From contig NW_027043822.1 of assembly GCF_037102585.1 (NCBI RefSeq), positions 769,001 to 833,000 on the forward strand: 64,000 nucleotides of DNA. The letters are read 5' to 3'. Source of the stretch: Saccharomycopsis crataegensis (lineage: Eukaryota > Ascomycota > Saccharomycetes > Ascoideales > Saccharomycopsidaceae). Below are positions 20,866 to 32,464 of this stretch, one piece after another. Under the pieces are notes generated by a model. The model had not been told where the DNA came from. It was given only the letters and a program-made list of their open reading frames with translations, and made no database searches. The translations under genes and the position numbers were made by a program. How positions within the stretch are numbered: position 1 is the first letter of the stretch; every line of letters begins with the position of its first letter.

Positions 20866-23784
20866 TCACCAACCAATGGATTCCCTCGCCAAAGGTCTAA
20901 ATACTTTTATCGAGCCATTGATTAAATCACTGATCTTATAACTAACCGGCTTGATCTTGTTCTTCGAATCTTTTTCAAAAACCCTAAACTTCATCTTGAT
21001 CGAATCAAATTCACCAATGATCGCTACTAGCGGTTCTTTGGCCCCGACTTCATAAACAATCTTTTGACGTAATTTATTATGACCTGAAAATTTGGCACTA
21101 GAAATCCTAAGAATGTCTCCTGGTTGGAAATCTTCAGTTTGATTGACACTTCTATGCGATTCATTATGGTAAATTAATTTCCCAAAAGAATTCAACCCGA
21201 TTGGGGGAACCAAACCTGGTAATTTTTGGAAAATCTTAGCCACAAAGTTTTGTGACCCATCAAGAGTGTGGCCATTATATTTAGAAGCTAATTTATAAAT
21301 CTCAAGCCCCATTTGTTTATCACTATCGGCCATTGGAATATTGGTGATTTGGAACCCAACGTTATCAATATTGGCTTGATCAAATGTAACACTGATCAAT
21401 TTCTGACTATATGACGTTTCACTTATCATCAAAATATAATAATCCTTAGTAATCATGGTGATCCTCCCACGCTTCTTGGAGCTAGACTCTTCAACTTCAT
21501 AGATAAGGGTTTTGCCAACCTGCGCTTGTAATGATGGAGGTAATTCCTTTTTGTGCCACCAGTCAGCCGATTCGTAAACATCAATATCCTCAACTGCGAG
21601 CTCCCGAGTCATGGTTCGATAAGCCATCAATGGTTCACGAGAAGAAGATTCAACTGCAAACGATTTATAGCTGTCCACAGACATTCTTCTATCTTCATAT
21701 GACATCATCTTGCCATCAACAGATTGCCGCTTATTATATAACAATGAATTGCGCCTGCTAAATGAACCGTCATTGGTGAAATCAGATACTGCTTGTTTTT
21801 CGGGCACAGTGTGTGCTCTATTAACTATTCCTGGAATTGCCGGAGCAGGGTTTGATGGAGCAGAAGGAGGAACAGATCTTGGTAATGGAGGAGCAGCACT
21901 GCCCGGCATGACTGGTGGTGGAATAGATCTAGGCAATTCTGGAGGAACATCCATTGGTACAGGAGGAGGAGGCCCCTTAGTTGTTGGCAAAACTGGGTTG
22001 ATAACTGCGCCTACGCCATCAGTTTCAGTTTCTTCCTGATCTCCATGTGTTTCTTGTATTGGGGGTTCAGTGTCCTCGTCGCCCTCATACCCCGTGTTCT
22101 CACTATCAGATACACCCTTGTGTTCATCATGGACGAGATTCTTTTCTACCGGTAGGCTTTTAGAGCTTGAATCAACTTCGGCTTCAGAAGTAGCGAAGAC
22201 AGCTTCATCAGGAACTACCACCGGTGGCTGAGCTTCAATTGCCTTCTCTTTTTCCAACTCCTCAGATTCTTCAGATTCTTCTTCATCAGTGACCGTTGGC
22301 ATATCTTCGAATTGTGTGGCACCTGCTGGATTTTCATTAGTGCTTGCGAAACTTTCTTCATCTATTGAGTCCCTAATTTCAGAAACATTAGAAGATGATG
22401 ATAATCTGCTTATAGATCCTTGAGTGGCTTCGGTTTTTGGAGCTTCAGATTCTGGAATTGGTACAGGGGCAGAAGCGCCACTGCCAATAATGGGTAAAAT
22501 GGGAACTGCTCGTGGCAAATCTTCCTGTTCTTGCTCTTCTAATTGTTTTTCAATTTCTTTTTTGGTTTCAGTCTTTGGTTTAGTCTTCTTCTTGGTTGAT
22601 GATGGAACCCCAAATGGACTCATACCCATCATTCCAAACATACCTGCGCCACCTGATAATTTGGCCATCCGTTCTCTCAATTGACGTCTGCGAGCTTCTT
22701 CCTCATCTTCTTCTTCTTCTTCCTCTTCTTCCTCATCATCTTCTTCATCAATGTCTTCTTTTTCTTCTTCTTTTTTGTTGTTTTCATCACCTTCTTCTTG
22801 AGCTTCCTTGTTTTTTTCTTCATTTTCACCTTCTTCACCTTGCGTGATTTCATCTTCTTTAGATTCGATATTTTCCTGGACACTTTGCTCTTCTATAGAT
22901 TCACCACCATATACAGCAACTTGGTCTTCTGTTAGTGATTCACCAACTGTACTCTTTCTGGAAATAGCAGCGGATCCCGGTTCTGATTCTGAAATAGGTG
23001 TATCTACCAACGAGCCTGCTGAAACAGGAGGTTGATGGACAGCCTTCTTCTTCTTTTCAGACTTTTTTTTAGATGAGGCTAATTCCCGGTTCGCTTCTTC
23101 TTGTTGAGTCTTCTGTAACATCGCAATACGTTCTCGAAGACTCATCTTTGGGGTGTTTTCCTCTGGTATAGCATCTTGACCAGATACGGTACTTTCTGAG
23201 GCCTCTTGATGAGCATTTGTTGACGGGGAAAACGTATTAGAAGATTTCTTGGAGCCAAATCCGGGCGGGACATATGAAGATGGGCCACCGAAATATGGTT
23301 TATTTGCATGCGATTCTTCCTTTGGCTTCATCATTGGTAACATAGGGGCGGAGTTGGCAGTGTTGAAGGCGGCAATCTTGTTAAAAAAAGCATTATCAGA
23401 TTTCGATTTTGATGGTTGTGTTACAGCTTGAATATCATTGTGGATGGTCTCAGGTGTAGTGGCAATTGGTTCTGGATTGACTTCTTGTTCTTCATCTTGG
23501 TTAGGCTGCTCGTTGCTCACCTCATCCTCAGCAGCAATCTCAGGCTTCTTAGGGTGAGGTCTCGCGCTAGGAACCATAGGTTCGTTGATGGTTTCAACAA
23601 AATTTATTGGGAAAATACCAGATAGTTCTTTGCCGGTTGTTGGATCAGTGAACTTCCCAGAGTACCACTCTTCATCTTCGATGTTGGTGACGGTGATAAC
23701 GGTTTCAGCCACAAAGTTAAGATCATCGTCATATTCAGATGAATAATCGTACAATGCTCGGACCTTGAAAGGTACAGCAGGCAT
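20866..23784 (-). CDS. BBC1: Bbc1/Mti1-like actin-patch protein
   Basis: A 972-residue protein. An N-terminal SH3 domain (residues about 3-63: VRALYDYSSEYDDDLNF, then EEWYSGKF and GIFPINFVE) is followed by a long disordered region. That region carries a very acidic poly-Glu/Asp stretch (about residues 330-370) and Pro-rich segments (GPPPPVPMDVPPELPRSIPP near 620). The C-terminal ~200 residues form a conserved block starting at VGKTLIYEVEE and ending LINGSIKVFRPLARESIGW. This matches yeast Bbc1, which binds type I myosins and dampens Las17/Arp2/3-driven actin assembly at endocytic patches. Its 3' end faces CUP9 across a long spacer. Confidence 0.92.
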   Translation of the reverse strand: MPAVPFKVRALYDYSSEYDDDLNFVAETVITVTNIEDEEWYSGKFTDPTTGKELSGIFPINFVETINEPMVPSARPHPKKPEIAAEDEVSNEQPNQDEEQEVNPEPIATTPETIHNDIQAVTQPSKSKSDNAFFNKIAAFNTANSAPMLPMMKPKEESHANKPYFGGPSSYVPPGFGSKKSSNTFSPSTNAHQEASESTVSGQDAIPEENTPKMSLRERIAMLQKTQQEEANRELASSKKKSEKKKKAVHQPPVSAGSLVDTPISESEPGSAAISRKSTVGESLTEDQVAVYGGESIEEQSVQENIESKEDEITQGEEGENEEKNKEAQEEGDENNKKEEEKEDIDEEDDEEEEEEEEEDEEEARRRQLRERMAKLSGGAGMFGMMGMSPFGVPSSTKKKTKPKTETKKEIEKQLEEQEQEDLPRAVPILPIIGSGASAPVPIPESEAPKTEATQGSISRLSSSSNVSEIRDSIDEESFASTNENPAGATQFEDMPTVTDEEESEESEELEKEKAIEAQPPVVVPDEAVFATSEAEVDSSSKSLPVEKNLVHDEHKGVSDSENTGYEGDEDTEPPIQETHGDQEETETDGVGAVINPVLPTTKGPPPPVPMDVPPELPRSIPPPVMPGSAAPPLPRSVPPSAPSNPAPAIPGIVNRAHTVPEKQAVSDFTNDGSFSRRNSLLYNKRQSVDGKMMSYEDRRMSVDSYKSFAVESSSREPLMAYRTMTRELAVEDIDVYESADWWHKKELPPSLQAQVGKTLIYEVEESSSKKRGRITMITKDYYILMISETSYSQKLISVTFDQANIDNVGFQITNIPMADSDKQMGLEIYKLASKYNGHTLDGSQNFVAKIFQKLPGLVPPIGLNSFGKLIYHNESHRSVNQTEDFQPGDILRISSAKFSGHNKLRQKIVYEVGAKEPLVAIIGEFDSIKMKFRVFEKDSKNKIKPVSYKISDLINGSIKVFRPLARESIGW

Positions 23785-25505
23785 ATTGTTAGATAAAGGA
23801 AATATTATGAATTACTTGGTTCTGTGTACCGTCTTTTCTGGATGATTGATAAATATATATATTTTTTTTATATAGAAGGCCCATCGGATCCACAGAGTAT
23901 GTGTCAAATTGGGGTTTCTACTTTTTCTTTGATACCTCCACAACTCTACCGCACCCAAACATCGCCCACAATCAAATTAACGCGGGGCCTCCCCCAGGAT
24001 GAAGGCATACCAATTTTGCGTTTGACTACATTTGAAAACGTCAGGCGGCATAGAAACAAACATGTGTCACATGACCATGGGATCTGGTTGTGTACCTGTA
24101 TATCGTATCGGTCGGTACCTTTTCCTCCAAAAAGACGATAGATAGATCGGGTATTAACTCAGTCAAGAGTTCTCTTAGAAGTCGAAGATAAGAAGCAGAT
24201 ATTAACTGGTTGCATATGTAATCAATCGGTAAATAGAAAGATAACAAATAAATAAATAAATAAACAAACAAGAGAGGATTTTGACAGCAAAAGAGGTGGT
24301 GCTGGATCCTAGAATATACAGTAATGACAGGATACTGTCGTTCCTAAGAATATGGGACTTATTTATAAGTTGTTTTTCTTATTTTACCAACAATTGCAGT
24401 CGCAAAATATGTGGGGTTTTTAACAGGTTATAAATCCGGTTTTCTTGGAACATGGATCCGCTTAATTGTATCCGTTGGCTGAATTAGACGGGTTTGAGGA
24501 TTTTTTCTTGGCCGAAATGAAGAAATGAATGAGGATTTGTGTTTGCAAAAATCTACATACTCAACGGCTCCGGACCCCCGGCGATTGTCAGACCACTACA
24601 CCGCTTATCTTGACATTATTCCATTTTCTTTATTGCTGTTGAGCGTCTACAGTGTTCCCCACTTGTTATGCTCCCGTTGGGACAGTTCCAGCAGGATTAA
24701 GTTATGTATTCCCAGACATTACAGCAGGATAAAGTTGGTTTGGGGTTGGTTAAATGTATACTGGTTCTTTATTAGCTAAATCTGATTCTTCCAATTAACT
24801 ACTCAGATTGTAAGCACAATAATTACTAAATCCTTAAGTAGCAAATTTCTATTCCCTCCATGATAAGTGGAAGCCACCATATTGCCAGATTCGGATGTAG
24901 GAATGTGTGCTCAATACAGAAGATCATACATCCAGAGCCAGAGTTTTGTATTAACAATACTCTGGAGCTGTAAATTAAATATAGAATATGTACCGAGAAA
25001 TAAAGTTATTAATATCATCATTCGCCAATAATGATGTAATGAGTACCACCACGGTGGAACCCTGCCCTCGCTTTATCGATTCCATCAAAATCACCCATTT
25101 TTTTCACTCACTCAGCTAACAATAATATCATCGAGAGGTTCTGTTAAACAGACTGCGTTATATTTACACCAATGTGGAAGCCATCATCACATACAGAAGC
25201 AGTATTGTTCTTCACTTCTCTAAAATAATATATAGATAAAGAAATGATAACTACGCACATGCAGAACTACACCAGCAAACAAACGTTCGTCTACTATTTT
25301 TAGCCACAATGTTCATACAGACGGGCGCTTTCCTGTAGTGACGGGCCTGCACCTCCGCCCGCCATACCATATATAACTGTCCTTCGACCCTCCACTTTAC
25401 AACATATTTATTCTCTTTCTTCTTATTCTATCATCAATCAACAAACAAAAACAATTTCATTGTTTTACTCACTCTTATATCTCTAATAACAATATTTAAT
25501 AAAAA
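23785..25505. other. intergenic between BBC1 and the PIR gene; promoter of PIR
   Basis: A 1.7 kb divergent upstream region. A 15-bp imperfect direct repeat (CAGCAGGATTAAGTT / CAGCAGGATAAAGTT) lies at about 24690-24737. A TATATAA element at about 25369-25375, followed by a pyrimidine-rich leader, fits a strong PIR promoter. No gene was seen. Confidence 0.5.
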
Positions 25506-26336
25506 ATGAAGTACACTCTCGCTACTGCTGCTATCGTTGGTTCTGCCATCGCTGCTTACGTTCCTTCTGAACCATGGTCTACTTTGACTCCAAGTGCTAT
25601 GGTCTCTGGTGGTACTACCGATTACGACGGCACTTTCGGTATTGCTGTTGTTCCAGTCACTGCCGCTTCCTCTTCTGTTGCTAAGAGAGATGCTGTCTCC
25701 CAAATTGGTGATGGTCAAATCCAAGCTACTACCGCCACCACTACCACTCACGCCCAAGCCATTTCTCAAATCGGTGATGGTCAAATTCAAGCTTCTACTT
25801 CTACTGCTCCAGTTACTACTGTTCAACCAATCTCTCAAATCGGTGATGGTCAAATTCAAGCTACTACCACCACTCACGCCCAAGCTATTTCTCAAATTGG
25901 TGACGGTCAAATCCAAGCCACTACTCTTACCACTAATGTTGCTTCTCAAATTACTGATGGTCAAATCCAAGCCACTTCTACCGCTTCTGTCAACGCTACT
26001 GTTGCTGCCGAAAACACTAAAGATGGTATTACTGCCGTTGCCTGTAAAGTCGATGGTACTTTGCAAATGACTTTGGAAAAATCTATCTTGAAGGATGGCA
26101 AGGGAAGAATCGGTTCTATTGTTGCTAACAGACAATTCCAATTCGATGGTCCACCACCACAAGCCGGTGCTCTCTACGCTGCCGGTTGGTCTATCTACAA
26201 TGGCAACTTGGCCATCGGTGAAACCACCACTTTCTACCAATGTTTGTCCGGTACTTTCTACAACTTGTATGATGAATCTTTGGGTGCTCAATGTAAACCA
26301 GTTTACTTGGAAGTCACTTCTTTGGTCGATTGTTAA
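25506..26336 (+). CDS. PIR1: PIR-family cell-wall protein
   Basis: A 276-residue secreted protein with a signal peptide (1 to about 17), a Kex2-type KR site at residues 60-61, and five PIR repeats ([11 protein letters not shown]-like at about 65, 87, 110, 129 and 147; the last reads SQITDGQ). The C-terminal four-cysteine domain has Cys at 180, 246, 263 and 276. The last spacings (16 and 12 residues, terminal Cys) match the PIR signature. PIR proteins are linked to beta-1,3-glucan through alkali-labile bonds at glutamines of the repeats. Codon usage is strongly biased to GCT, ACT and GGT, as expected for an abundant protein. The symbol is by family; S. cerevisiae has several (PIR1, HSP150, PIR3, CIS3). 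Confidence 0.93.
   Translation: MKYTLATAAIVGSAIAAYVPSEPWSTLTPSAMVSGGTTDYDGTFGIAVVPVTAASSSVAKRDAVSQIGDGQIQATTATTTTHAQAISQIGDGQIQASTSTAPVTTVQPISQIGDGQIQATTTTHAQAISQIGDGQIQATTLTTNVASQITDGQIQATSTASVNATVAAENTKDGITAVACKVDGTLQMTLEKSILKDGKGRIGSIVANRQFQFDGPPPQAGALYAAGWSIYNGNLAIGETTTFYQCLSGTFYNLYDESLGAQCKPVYLEVTSLVDC
25710..25991 (+). repeat. coding tandem repeats encoding PIR motifs
   Basis: Five copies of a unit encoding (S)QIGDGQIQA(T/S), separated by variable Thr/Ala-rich linkers. Nucleotide similarity among copies is high enough for slippage or unequal exchange to change copy number. Confidence 0.85.
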
Positions 26337-27397
26337 AGAAAATTCTCTTCTTCAATTCTGATCTTTTTCTTTCTTCTATCTTCCAATAATGACCTGCATT
26401 TTTAATCACTTTTACATCTCAACTTCATCATCATATTGTTGCATCAAATTTATTACCGCATTAGCATTGCTTTCTTTCCATCTGCATTCTCCATCACCAT
26501 TGTTCTTGGTCATTGGTTAGACTTTTTCATCTTTTCTGCTCTGTTTTATTTTCATTTATTTTTTCCTGCATTTTCTCATAATTCATCGTTGCATTTTTCA
26601 ATAAACATAATCTTATAAAAATTCTTTACTGGTAAATGTTTTATATCATTCTCAAAAAAAAAAAAAACATATCACAAAATATTCGGAATGTATAGTAATT
26701 TTTAAAACATGTCAAATAAAACATGGAAAGTACCACTATCATCGTCACGCGCCATTTTTATCAAGACGGAAAAAGATTTCCTCAAGGAGGATTTGGAAAT
26801 CTAGATTTATGATAATCGCACAATTCCACAAGAATATAAGGATTAAACCCTATTATAGATCAAGTCAGCTACATGTGGGTATACATTGTATAATCACAGC
26901 GTCCAACACTACCGGAATTAAAGTCAGCCGACAATACGCCACGAACCAAACCAAGGTTCCAGTAACAAATTGGGTTTATTGACCGTGGTATCCCAGGTGA
27001 AACTGTGAGAGAAACCACAACCAACAAGCTATTCCAAAACTCTAGCTTTGAATTGATCCTAGCTCCATGGATGCATTATTGTTGGAATAAATGGAATAAA
27101 ACTGCACTTTCAAGATGTCCGCCGTTAAGGGCGCTCTTCCCTAATTACGAATTTTTCATGTCGGTGTGCCGGAGTTATCTTAGATAGATTCAATCTACCT
27201 TCACGATGACATAATAACAATGCACTGAGTATAAATACAAAGCGAAAGCTCAAATACTGTAACTAGCATAAATAAAATAAAAAATATGTGTCAAAGAGTT
27301 CGAGGTAGGAGTCTAATTTGATTCTTTATTATATTCTATTGCAGTTCTCTTTTTTTTTTTTTTTAATTCAATACATTTCCGCTCAAACAGCAGCGTC
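26337..27397. other. intergenic, no gene seen
   Basis: Tandem-oriented spacer between PIR and the DHA2 gene: T-rich terminator-like sequence after PIR, and a T-run at 27350-27364 just upstream of the transporter ATG. No supported gene. Confidence 0.55.
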
Positions 27398-28975
27398 ATG
27401 ACTTCACATTTCTTATCCAAAGGTCAACAGATCGTACCTATGAAATACAGACCAAAACCCCTAGTGTTCGGTCTAATAGTTCTTTCTTTAATCATCGATA
27501 AACTCAATGTTACAGGGGCAATCACCAGTTTCTACTCGCTTTCCGAAAAGTTTGATGTTCCAATCGCCACTGCCTCTTGGGTCTTGTCAGTGTATGCGTT
27601 GACCATTGGTTCATTCATTATTGTATTTGGCAAAGTCGGAGATATTGTTGGTCCTCATAATACATTCGTTGTAGGCACTTTATGCATGTCTATTTTTTCA
27701 TTGCTAGCAGCTACAGTTGATGAATCTATTTACGCAGTTATTGTATTCAGAGCTTTCCAAGGTATTGCTGGCGCTGCTTTGGTTCCTTCGGGGTTTGCAA
27801 TCATTGCCAGTTATTTCCAAGGTAAGGCAAGATTCATTGCTCTTAAAGTTTTGTCAGCTGCTGTCACTGGCGCTCTAGGTCTCGGGGTGATTCTTGGTGG
27901 GGCGTTCGATGAAGGAAGTATTGGGTACCAGGGGATTTTCTATTTCACTTTTTCTGTATCCTTTACAGTATTTGTGTTTCTATATTTCCTCATAATTCCT
28001 ATTCAAAAAACCGAGGGCCACAAAAATTTGAAATTCAGGAACTTGGACTTCTTTGGAGTTTTGTTGATGATTTCTGGTTTGTTGTTGATCATCGTAGGTT
28101 TTACTGAAGCGGCAAACAGCTGGAATTCCCCGAAAGTTTATATCACCCTCCCAATTGGATTTATGCTTGTTGCCTGCTTCTTTTATTTCGAGCTTTTTTA
28201 TATCAAAGGTTACAAGGAGAAATTCCGGAAGTCTCTTCCAAACCAACAACAAGACTTCACTAGTAAATTTGATTGGAGAGTAGATACGCAGCCGCTTTTT
28301 CCAGCAGAAATTTTGGCAATTCCAAACATCAAGTTATTACTCTATGGTATGTTTGCTGTCAACACATCTGCCATTTGCTTACAAAGTAATCTTGTTGAAT
28401 ATTTTGAATATGTTGAATTAGACACTCCAATTATCGCCTCGCTCAAGATATTACCGCTTGCTATGGGTTCTGTTTGTGGCTCATTCCTTTTCAGTCCAAA
28501 AATTGTGAAAGCCTTGACCCTTCGGGGAACTTTGCTTCTTTCATCGCTCGTTGGTCTCGGGGCGTACATTTGGATTTCTAGAATAAATTACACTATTCAT
28601 AACAGCTACTGGAAATTTGTTTTTGCCAGTGGATTTATTGCGGGTTATTCAATAAACATGTTTTTTGTGGTTATCCTTGCCGGTTTAATGCAAAACACCC
28701 CATTGCATTTACAAGGGGTTGTTTCTGGAGTAGTTCAAACCGTTGCACAAGTTGGTTCCAGTATCGGTACAGCAGTTATCAATAGTATCATTGGAAGTAT
28801 GGAATATAAAAAAGGTGATGATTTAGCAAGACACCGCGTTGCCAAAAACTTTGAAAACTCATTAAATTTCATAGTGGGCTTGGGTGCCAGCTTAGTAATT
28901 TTAATGCTTTTTATTAAAGATGATAAGTCTTTCTTGGTTGAGGGAGGAAAATCAACTGGGAGAACAATTTTATGA
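27398..28975 (+). CDS. MFS transporter, DHA2 (drug:H+ antiporter-2) type
   Basis: A 525-residue protein with about 14 predicted hydrophobic segments. DHA2 features include ASWVLSVYALTIGSFIIVFGK and VGDIVGPHNTFVVGTL (motif A-like loop), FRAFQGIAGAALVPSGFAII, and a motif C-like segment near ALGLGVILGGAFDE. The closest named relatives I can suggest are yeast Atr1 and its paralogues (aminotriazole/borate efflux), but the substrate cannot be read from the sequence. Export across the plasma membrane is the family's usual role. The ATG at 27398 follows a T-rich leader. It lies in the same orientation as the next transporter gene but is separated from it by about 0.8 kb. Confidence 0.85.
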   Translation: MTSHFLSKGQQIVPMKYRPKPLVFGLIVLSLIIDKLNVTGAITSFYSLSEKFDVPIATASWVLSVYALTIGSFIIVFGKVGDIVGPHNTFVVGTLCMSIFSLLAATVDESIYAVIVFRAFQGIAGAALVPSGFAIIASYFQGKARFIALKVLSAAVTGALGLGVILGGAFDEGSIGYQGIFYFTFSVSFTVFVFLYFLIIPIQKTEGHKNLKFRNLDFFGVLLMISGLLLIIVGFTEAANSWNSPKVYITLPIGFMLVACFFYFELFYIKGYKEKFRKSLPNQQQDFTSKFDWRVDTQPLFPAEILAIPNIKLLLYGMFAVNTSAICLQSNLVEYFEYVELDTPIIASLKILPLAMGSVCGSFLFSPKIVKALTLRGTLLLSSLVGLGAYIWISRINYTIHNSYWKFVFASGFIAGYSINMFFVVILAGLMQNTPLHLQGVVSGVVQTVAQVGSSIGTAVINSIIGSMEYKKGDDLARHRVAKNFENSLNFIVGLGASLVILMLFIKDDKSFLVEGGKSTGRTIL

Positions 28976-29782
28976 AGCTCAATCTGAAGAGGAATCTAAT
29001 GAAATTTCCAAATAAAACCAAATTTTGAATTATAACTAAAAAGCTATTCAGCTTGCCATACGTTTCTTGATTTTATGCTACTTCACATTTTTTTTTTTTT
29101 TTTTTGATTTTCTAGGGAAATAGTATTTCTTTTTTATAATACCACACCCTTTATGTTTTATGTTATGAATATATCATGTCTAAAAATAACATATATATCA
29201 AAGTATATTATAAAGTAATACAAATAAAGGCAAATAAGAAAGGCTTTGTCACCTTATTGCTTGGAAATGTCATCATGTCTGCCATGATGATGCTGTGCGT
29301 GCTGCGTCAAAGTGACCTAGGCTTGGTGTTATTGACAGTAGTTAGTTGATTAAAATTTTTACATTACCCAAGGTATCTTAGCTGATGGTTAGAGCAACAA
29401 GATTCCTTTTCACTTATGCTTCATTTGTATCTTTTGCTATGAAATCTACCAAAGATCTTACTGATCATTAATTGCACTCAACACATTTGTAGCGAAGGTT
29501 GTCTATGTCCCGACATATGAGACTGTGTTAATTACGTTAAGATAGTTGTTATTTGGACTCAAGGTTCTTCTGTCATATATATATATATATATATGTGGAG
29601 CATGCCAGATATTGGTTTGATCACATGATATATCGCGGAAATGTTAGATTGGGAGTGGAGGTGCAGTCATGACGAATATATATCGTCGTATTTACCCATT
29701 TCGGAGATGATATTGTGCTTCTCCTTTGTTTTCTCTCCTGTGATATAAGAACCAAAGGGTTTTCTTTATATTATCAATAAAA
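28976..29782. other. intergenic between two transporter genes
   Basis: Contains a T-run (29090-29105), a small inverted repeat (CATCATG/CATGATG) near 29272-29290 and an (AT)n stretch at 29576-29594. No gene was seen. Confidence 0.55.
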
Positions 29783-31387
29783 ATGTCCACCTATGAACAT
29801 GATCTATTGGGAAGAAAGGAAACAAATACTATGATAGAAGGTTCAATTGATGGTGATGACGGATCTCTGTTGCAACAAGAACAGATAAAATCTCAGAAAG
29901 TGATAAGTGCGGTGGCAAAACAGGATGGATTTGATGATGATACCAGATGTTGGGCTGTACTGGAGGGTGAAGACTATCTAAATCATTGCAAGCTATCGGA
30001 TCAAAATAACAGGTTTCAAGATCTTGAATTGCAAAATCCCCCAGAACAAAACTCCAAATCGAACTTTGATATCCCGGATGGAGGTTATGGCTGGGTAGTG
30101 GTTGGCGCGGTGTGTTGCATCAACGCGTGCAGTTGGGGAGCTATTGCTGGGTTCTCTGTCATTTTAGCTTATTACATGCAACACTCTGTGTTTGAAGATG
30201 GAAGTAAAATGGCTTACTCAGTGATCTCCGGGCTCTCCTTTGGTGCCGGGCTAATTTTCTCGCCATTGGTGATCTACTTGGCTGGGATTTCCAATGCCAA
30301 CATTGTGGTATTTTCTGGCGGGGCTTGCCAGTTTATATCTCTCTTTTGTGCCTCTTACGCTACGAAAATCTACCAAATTTATTTGACCCAGGGATTATTG
30401 AGCGGCCTCGCGTTATCATTAATTGGTAGTTACACCCCATCAATTCCTCCTCAATGGTTTGTTAAACGAAGAAGTTTTGCTATGGGGTTGACCACTTGTG
30501 GGGCCGGAATGGGAGCGCTTTTGTTTAATTTAACAATGCAGAGAATAATCGACATCAAATCGGTTCAGTGGGCCCTAAGGACTGAAGCTATCATTATTTT
30601 CCTGTTGGTATCGATTTCCGCAGCCCTTTTGCGAACCAGAACCCAGGTCATTAACCCCCAGTTGAAATTCTGGGATGGGACGGTGGCTAAAACGTTTCCA
30701 TTCTGGATGCACATTGTGTACAACTTCACCGCGATTTTGAGCTTTGTAACGGTACAATACGTCATTGCCGACGCCACGAGGTCATTGGGTTATTCTGCTG
30801 ATCAAGGGGCCGATACCAGTGCATTAATGGCCACGGGAGTCATTATTGGCCGTCCATTGTTGGGATTTATCTCGGATCGGCTTGGTGCGGTGACCGTGGG
30901 GATCTGGACTTATGCTGTGTGTGCTCTTTTCACTTTAGCAATGTGGATGCCAGGTCGCAACTTGGCCACAATTTACGCCTATTCTTTAATAATCGGGGGT
31001 CTTATGGGATTCAATTGGGGTGCCAATGGGGCGATCATCCCTCGTATCACCGGACTTAAAAGAGCTCCAGCAACTTTCGGCATGACTTGGGTATTCATTG
31101 GCATTGCGGGGATAGTGTCCCCGATCATTGGATTAGGGTTGAAAAGGTCTAATTCAGAACATCATCAGTATGAATATGTGGCATTATTTGCTGGTATTTC
31201 ATTTGCAACTACTGCCACAGCATTATTCTTTTTAAGAGGATACCTTGTAGCTAGGGATTCACTCGTTCTTGAAGATGAAAACCTCAAAGATGGTGATCGA
31301 GACAATGATAATGAGTTACATGTCAATGTGCCATGGAAATCGCTGTTAGAGAAGATGTTCACGCTCAAATCTCCTTTGAAGGTTTGA
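29783..31387 (+). CDS. MFS monocarboxylate-porter-like transporter (MCH family)
   Basis: A 534-residue protein with a hydrophilic N-terminus of about 95 residues and twelve predicted membrane segments. The family hallmark DIPDGGYGWVVVGAVCCIN precedes TM1. Other MCT-like features are YTPSIPPQWFVKRRSFAMGL between TM4 and TM5 and IIGRPLLGFISDRLG in the middle. Yeast relatives Mch1-Mch5 and Esbp6 look like mammalian monocarboxylate transporters but mostly do not carry lactate or pyruvate; Mch5 imports riboflavin. The exact subtype and substrate remain open. Confidence 0.87.
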   Translation: MSTYEHDLLGRKETNTMIEGSIDGDDGSLLQQEQIKSQKVISAVAKQDGFDDDTRCWAVLEGEDYLNHCKLSDQNNRFQDLELQNPPEQNSKSNFDIPDGGYGWVVVGAVCCINACSWGAIAGFSVILAYYMQHSVFEDGSKMAYSVISGLSFGAGLIFSPLVIYLAGISNANIVVFSGGACQFISLFCASYATKIYQIYLTQGLLSGLALSLIGSYTPSIPPQWFVKRRSFAMGLTTCGAGMGALLFNLTMQRIIDIKSVQWALRTEAIIIFLLVSISAALLRTRTQVINPQLKFWDGTVAKTFPFWMHIVYNFTAILSFVTVQYVIADATRSLGYSADQGADTSALMATGVIIGRPLLGFISDRLGAVTVGIWTYAVCALFTLAMWMPGRNLATIYAYSLIIGGLMGFNWGANGAIIPRITGLKRAPATFGMTWVFIGIAGIVSPIIGLGLKRSNSEHHQYEYVALFAGISFATTATALFFLRGYLVARDSLVLEDENLKDGDRDNDNELHVNVPWKSLLEKMFTLKSPLKV

Positions 31388-32464
31388 TAAATATGGTCTC
31401 TTTTCAGAAATGAATGCTCTTGTAGCATAGGACATGTTTAAGATATGCTATATCACCATAGTCATGATCTTCCTAATGACTGCTAATATTATCAGACTTA
31501 ATAGTTCATATTATTGTTATTAATGACCTTTTGGATTGTATAATATTCTTTGTTAGAACTTTCTATCAATTTCTATCAATTTCTGTTATTCTTTATTATT
31601 CTCCATCACTTCTATTTTAATTTTCAATCTTCTTTGATACTTTGCATATTTAATTTTTTTTTCCAATTTTCAATATTCTTCGTTATTTTGCGTATTTAAT
31701 CAACTTCTATTTCACTTCTTATAAAACAAACAGGTATAATTCAAATTCTGGCATAAGCTTCCCAAATCTTTTGAATAACATGAGTGCACACTTGCATTAC
31801 ACTTGCATTAAGCTCTTAGGGGTTGTATTTTCAGGAAATTATAAGTCAGTTTCCTTTTTTTTTTTCAATTAGCTATAGATTCACCACTCAGTGTCAAGAG
31901 AAATCAATTATTAACGTACGATCCATACACATAAAAACAAAGAAACAAATTACAAAGATGGCAAAGATTATGTGATGACTTCGTAACCTTGCTCAAGCTT
32001 TACGCTTGCTTGCCATGCCACGACGTTATCACGATACATATAATAATGGACTGATTTTTTCAATAATATGAATCGACACACAAAAAAAAACAACCCATTT
32101 CTTTAGATATATTTTTGTTGGAATGTGTGGTACGGTTACTTTATATGAAGACAATTGTTTCTCATTGACTGTATTGTTGTTATCAAGGACTTTGAAAGAA
32201 GCGCGGACGCTTTTCTGGAAACAATGATTTCAAGAAACAACATTGCATAATTAAAGTGTTCTGAATGCTCCAACGATATTCTTGGTGAATGAATAATCTA
32301 ATTGATTAATATTTGATGAATCGAATCAGATAAGAGTTTTTTGCAGTGATGTTTCCGTCCAGGAGCTGCTACCGATCCGGCAAGTTTTTTAAACAAAAGC
32401 AGTGGGAAATTAAAAACGCTGTTGATGGCAAATCCACTAACGTCAATATACTAACAATAACAAG
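31388..32464. other. intergenic, no gene seen
   Basis: AT-rich with short repeated words (TTTCTATCAA twice near 31560-31580; two ~20-nt imperfect copies around TTTGCATATTTAAT / TTTGCGTATTTAAT at 31640-31700). No supported gene or RNA. Confidence 0.5.

Noticed and set aside
24541-24610. tRNA-like stretch on the minus strand (TGTAGTGGTCTGACAATCGC)
   Set aside because: The A-box resemblance is partial, and there is no B box (GGTTCGAATCC-like) or acceptor-stem pairing at tRNA distance.
25434-26291. 285-codon open frame antisense to the PIR gene
   Set aside because: Exact shadow of the repetitive, codon-biased PIR gene. The sense strand has a signal peptide, PIR repeats and the four-cysteine domain; the antisense has none and starts from a non-ATG codon context.
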